From: an uncultured Candidatus Altimarinota bacterium
GTDB taxonomy: Bacteria > Patescibacteriota > Gracilibacteria > UBA4473
Assembly: GCA_938021445.1 (NCBI GenBank)
Contig: CALIGR010000100.1
Span: 1-5,030 of the forward strand
Length of the DNA stretch: 5,030 bases
Reading direction: 5' to 3'
Shown: positions 4,856 to 5,030 of the stretch, in pieces
How positions within the stretch are numbered: position 1 is the stretch's first letter
Layout: the number at the start of each line of letters is the position of its first letter
The notes under the pieces: generated by a model
The model's database searches: none
The model's input: the letters and a program-made list of their open reading frames with translations, nothing else
What the model was told of the DNA's origin: nothing
Position numbers and translations under genes: made by a program

Positions 4856-5030
4856 TTACCTTTTTTCTAAAATTTCACAGAATCCAAGGATTTCTTGTTT
4901 TTGGACTTTCATCCGTAGAGAGTCTACAACATCATCCGTTTCGACTAGTACTTTTCTTTGTACCACTGATTCTCCCGCGTCAACCTGAGCGGTGATTCGA
5001 TGAATGGTCGCTCCTGTGTACTTCTCTTCG
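4856..5030 (-). CDS. purN: Phosphoribosylglycinamide formyltransferase-like protein, C-terminal part
   Basis: Only the last 57 codons are in the window; the gene continues beyond 5030, and the first complete codon begins at 5029. The fragment begins EEKYTGATIHRITAQVDAG. The TGATIH and VDAG motifs match the end of the catalytic formyltransferase fold in PurN, where the His and the Asp (Asp144 in E. coli) act in transfer of the formyl group from 10-formyl-THF to GAR, the third step of de novo purine synthesis. A D-x-V-x-S-L-x-x-K-V-Q-x-x-E helix follows, as expected. The usual DGGP/DAGP Pro is replaced by Glu (DAGE), and the C-terminus is short, ending 17 residues after the Met-Lys of that helix. 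Methionyl-tRNA formyltransferase shares this fold but normally reads GVTIM...DTGD here, so PurN fits better. No terminator immediately follows; the hairpin at 4722-4747 may serve it. Confidence 0.75.
   Translation of the reverse strand, partial: EEKYTGATIHRITAQVDAGESVVQRKVLVETDDVVDSLRMKVQKQEILGFCEILEKR

Noticed and set aside
4838..4856. Hairpin ATCAG/CTGAT just after the formyltransferase stop, as a terminator
   Set aside because: The stem has only 5 bp with a 9-base AT loop, and on the minus strand only four U follow. Too weak to call.
1..5030. CRISPR arrays, insertion sequences, integrase or attachment sites
   Set aside because: No short regularly spaced direct repeats, transposase motifs or terminal inverted repeats with target duplications were seen. 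The tRNA has no duplicated 3' end in the window.

Overview
The window reads as a compact stretch of bacterial chromosome with moderate-to-low GC, very short intergenic gaps and the standard genetic code. The four visible stop codons are TAG, TAA, TAA and TAA, and no in-frame TGA interrupts the long genes. Three things recall uncultured candidate-phylum bacteria (Patescibacteria/CPR, for example Peregrinibacteria-like lineages): a large secreted Ig-repeat protein with a poly-Gly hinge, a companion gene I do not recognise, and the lack of good Shine-Dalgarno sites. That placement is a weak inference; nothing here is a phylogenetic marker I can read with confidence.

Left part (1-1529): a 470-aa cytoplasmic-looking protein of unknown function on the minus strand. 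Its C-terminal half appears to be three degenerate copies of a ~70-residue helical unit. It is divergent from the next gene across an 80-bp spacer. The plus-strand promoter in that spacer is an extended -10 box ending six bases before the ATG, so the large secreted gene is probably transcribed as a leaderless mRNA.

Middle (1530-4100): an 856-aa exported protein. It has a signal peptide, an N-terminal beta-rich domain, about five tandem ~105-115-residue Ig-like repeats (acidic, Thr/Ser/Asp-rich), a Lys-Lys-Gly6 hinge, and a ~155-residue strongly basic, Cys-free tail with no membrane anchor. It is most simply a cell-surface or matrix protein.

Right part (minus strand, read from 5030 down to 4082): the 3' end of a PurN-like formyltransferase gene, then a dense RNA-rich spacer, then aroK (shikimate kinase). 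The spacer holds a near-consensus promoter, a two-hairpin small RNA candidate of ~80 nt ending in an intrinsic terminator, and a tRNA gene with encoded CCA but an abnormal anticodon arm. Fifteen bases of that anticodon arm are a perfect reverse complement of the linker in the small RNA candidate, so the two transcripts could pair. The tRNA's leader and trailer also form a 9-bp stem that covers CCA and the only SD-like bases of aroK. aroK overlaps the secreted gene tail-to-tail by 19 bp, and its terminator lies inside the coding sequence of that convergent gene.

The most noteworthy part is the 4603-4833 RNA region (promoter, candidate small RNA, odd tRNA, aroK). The repeat structure of the two large proteins comes next.
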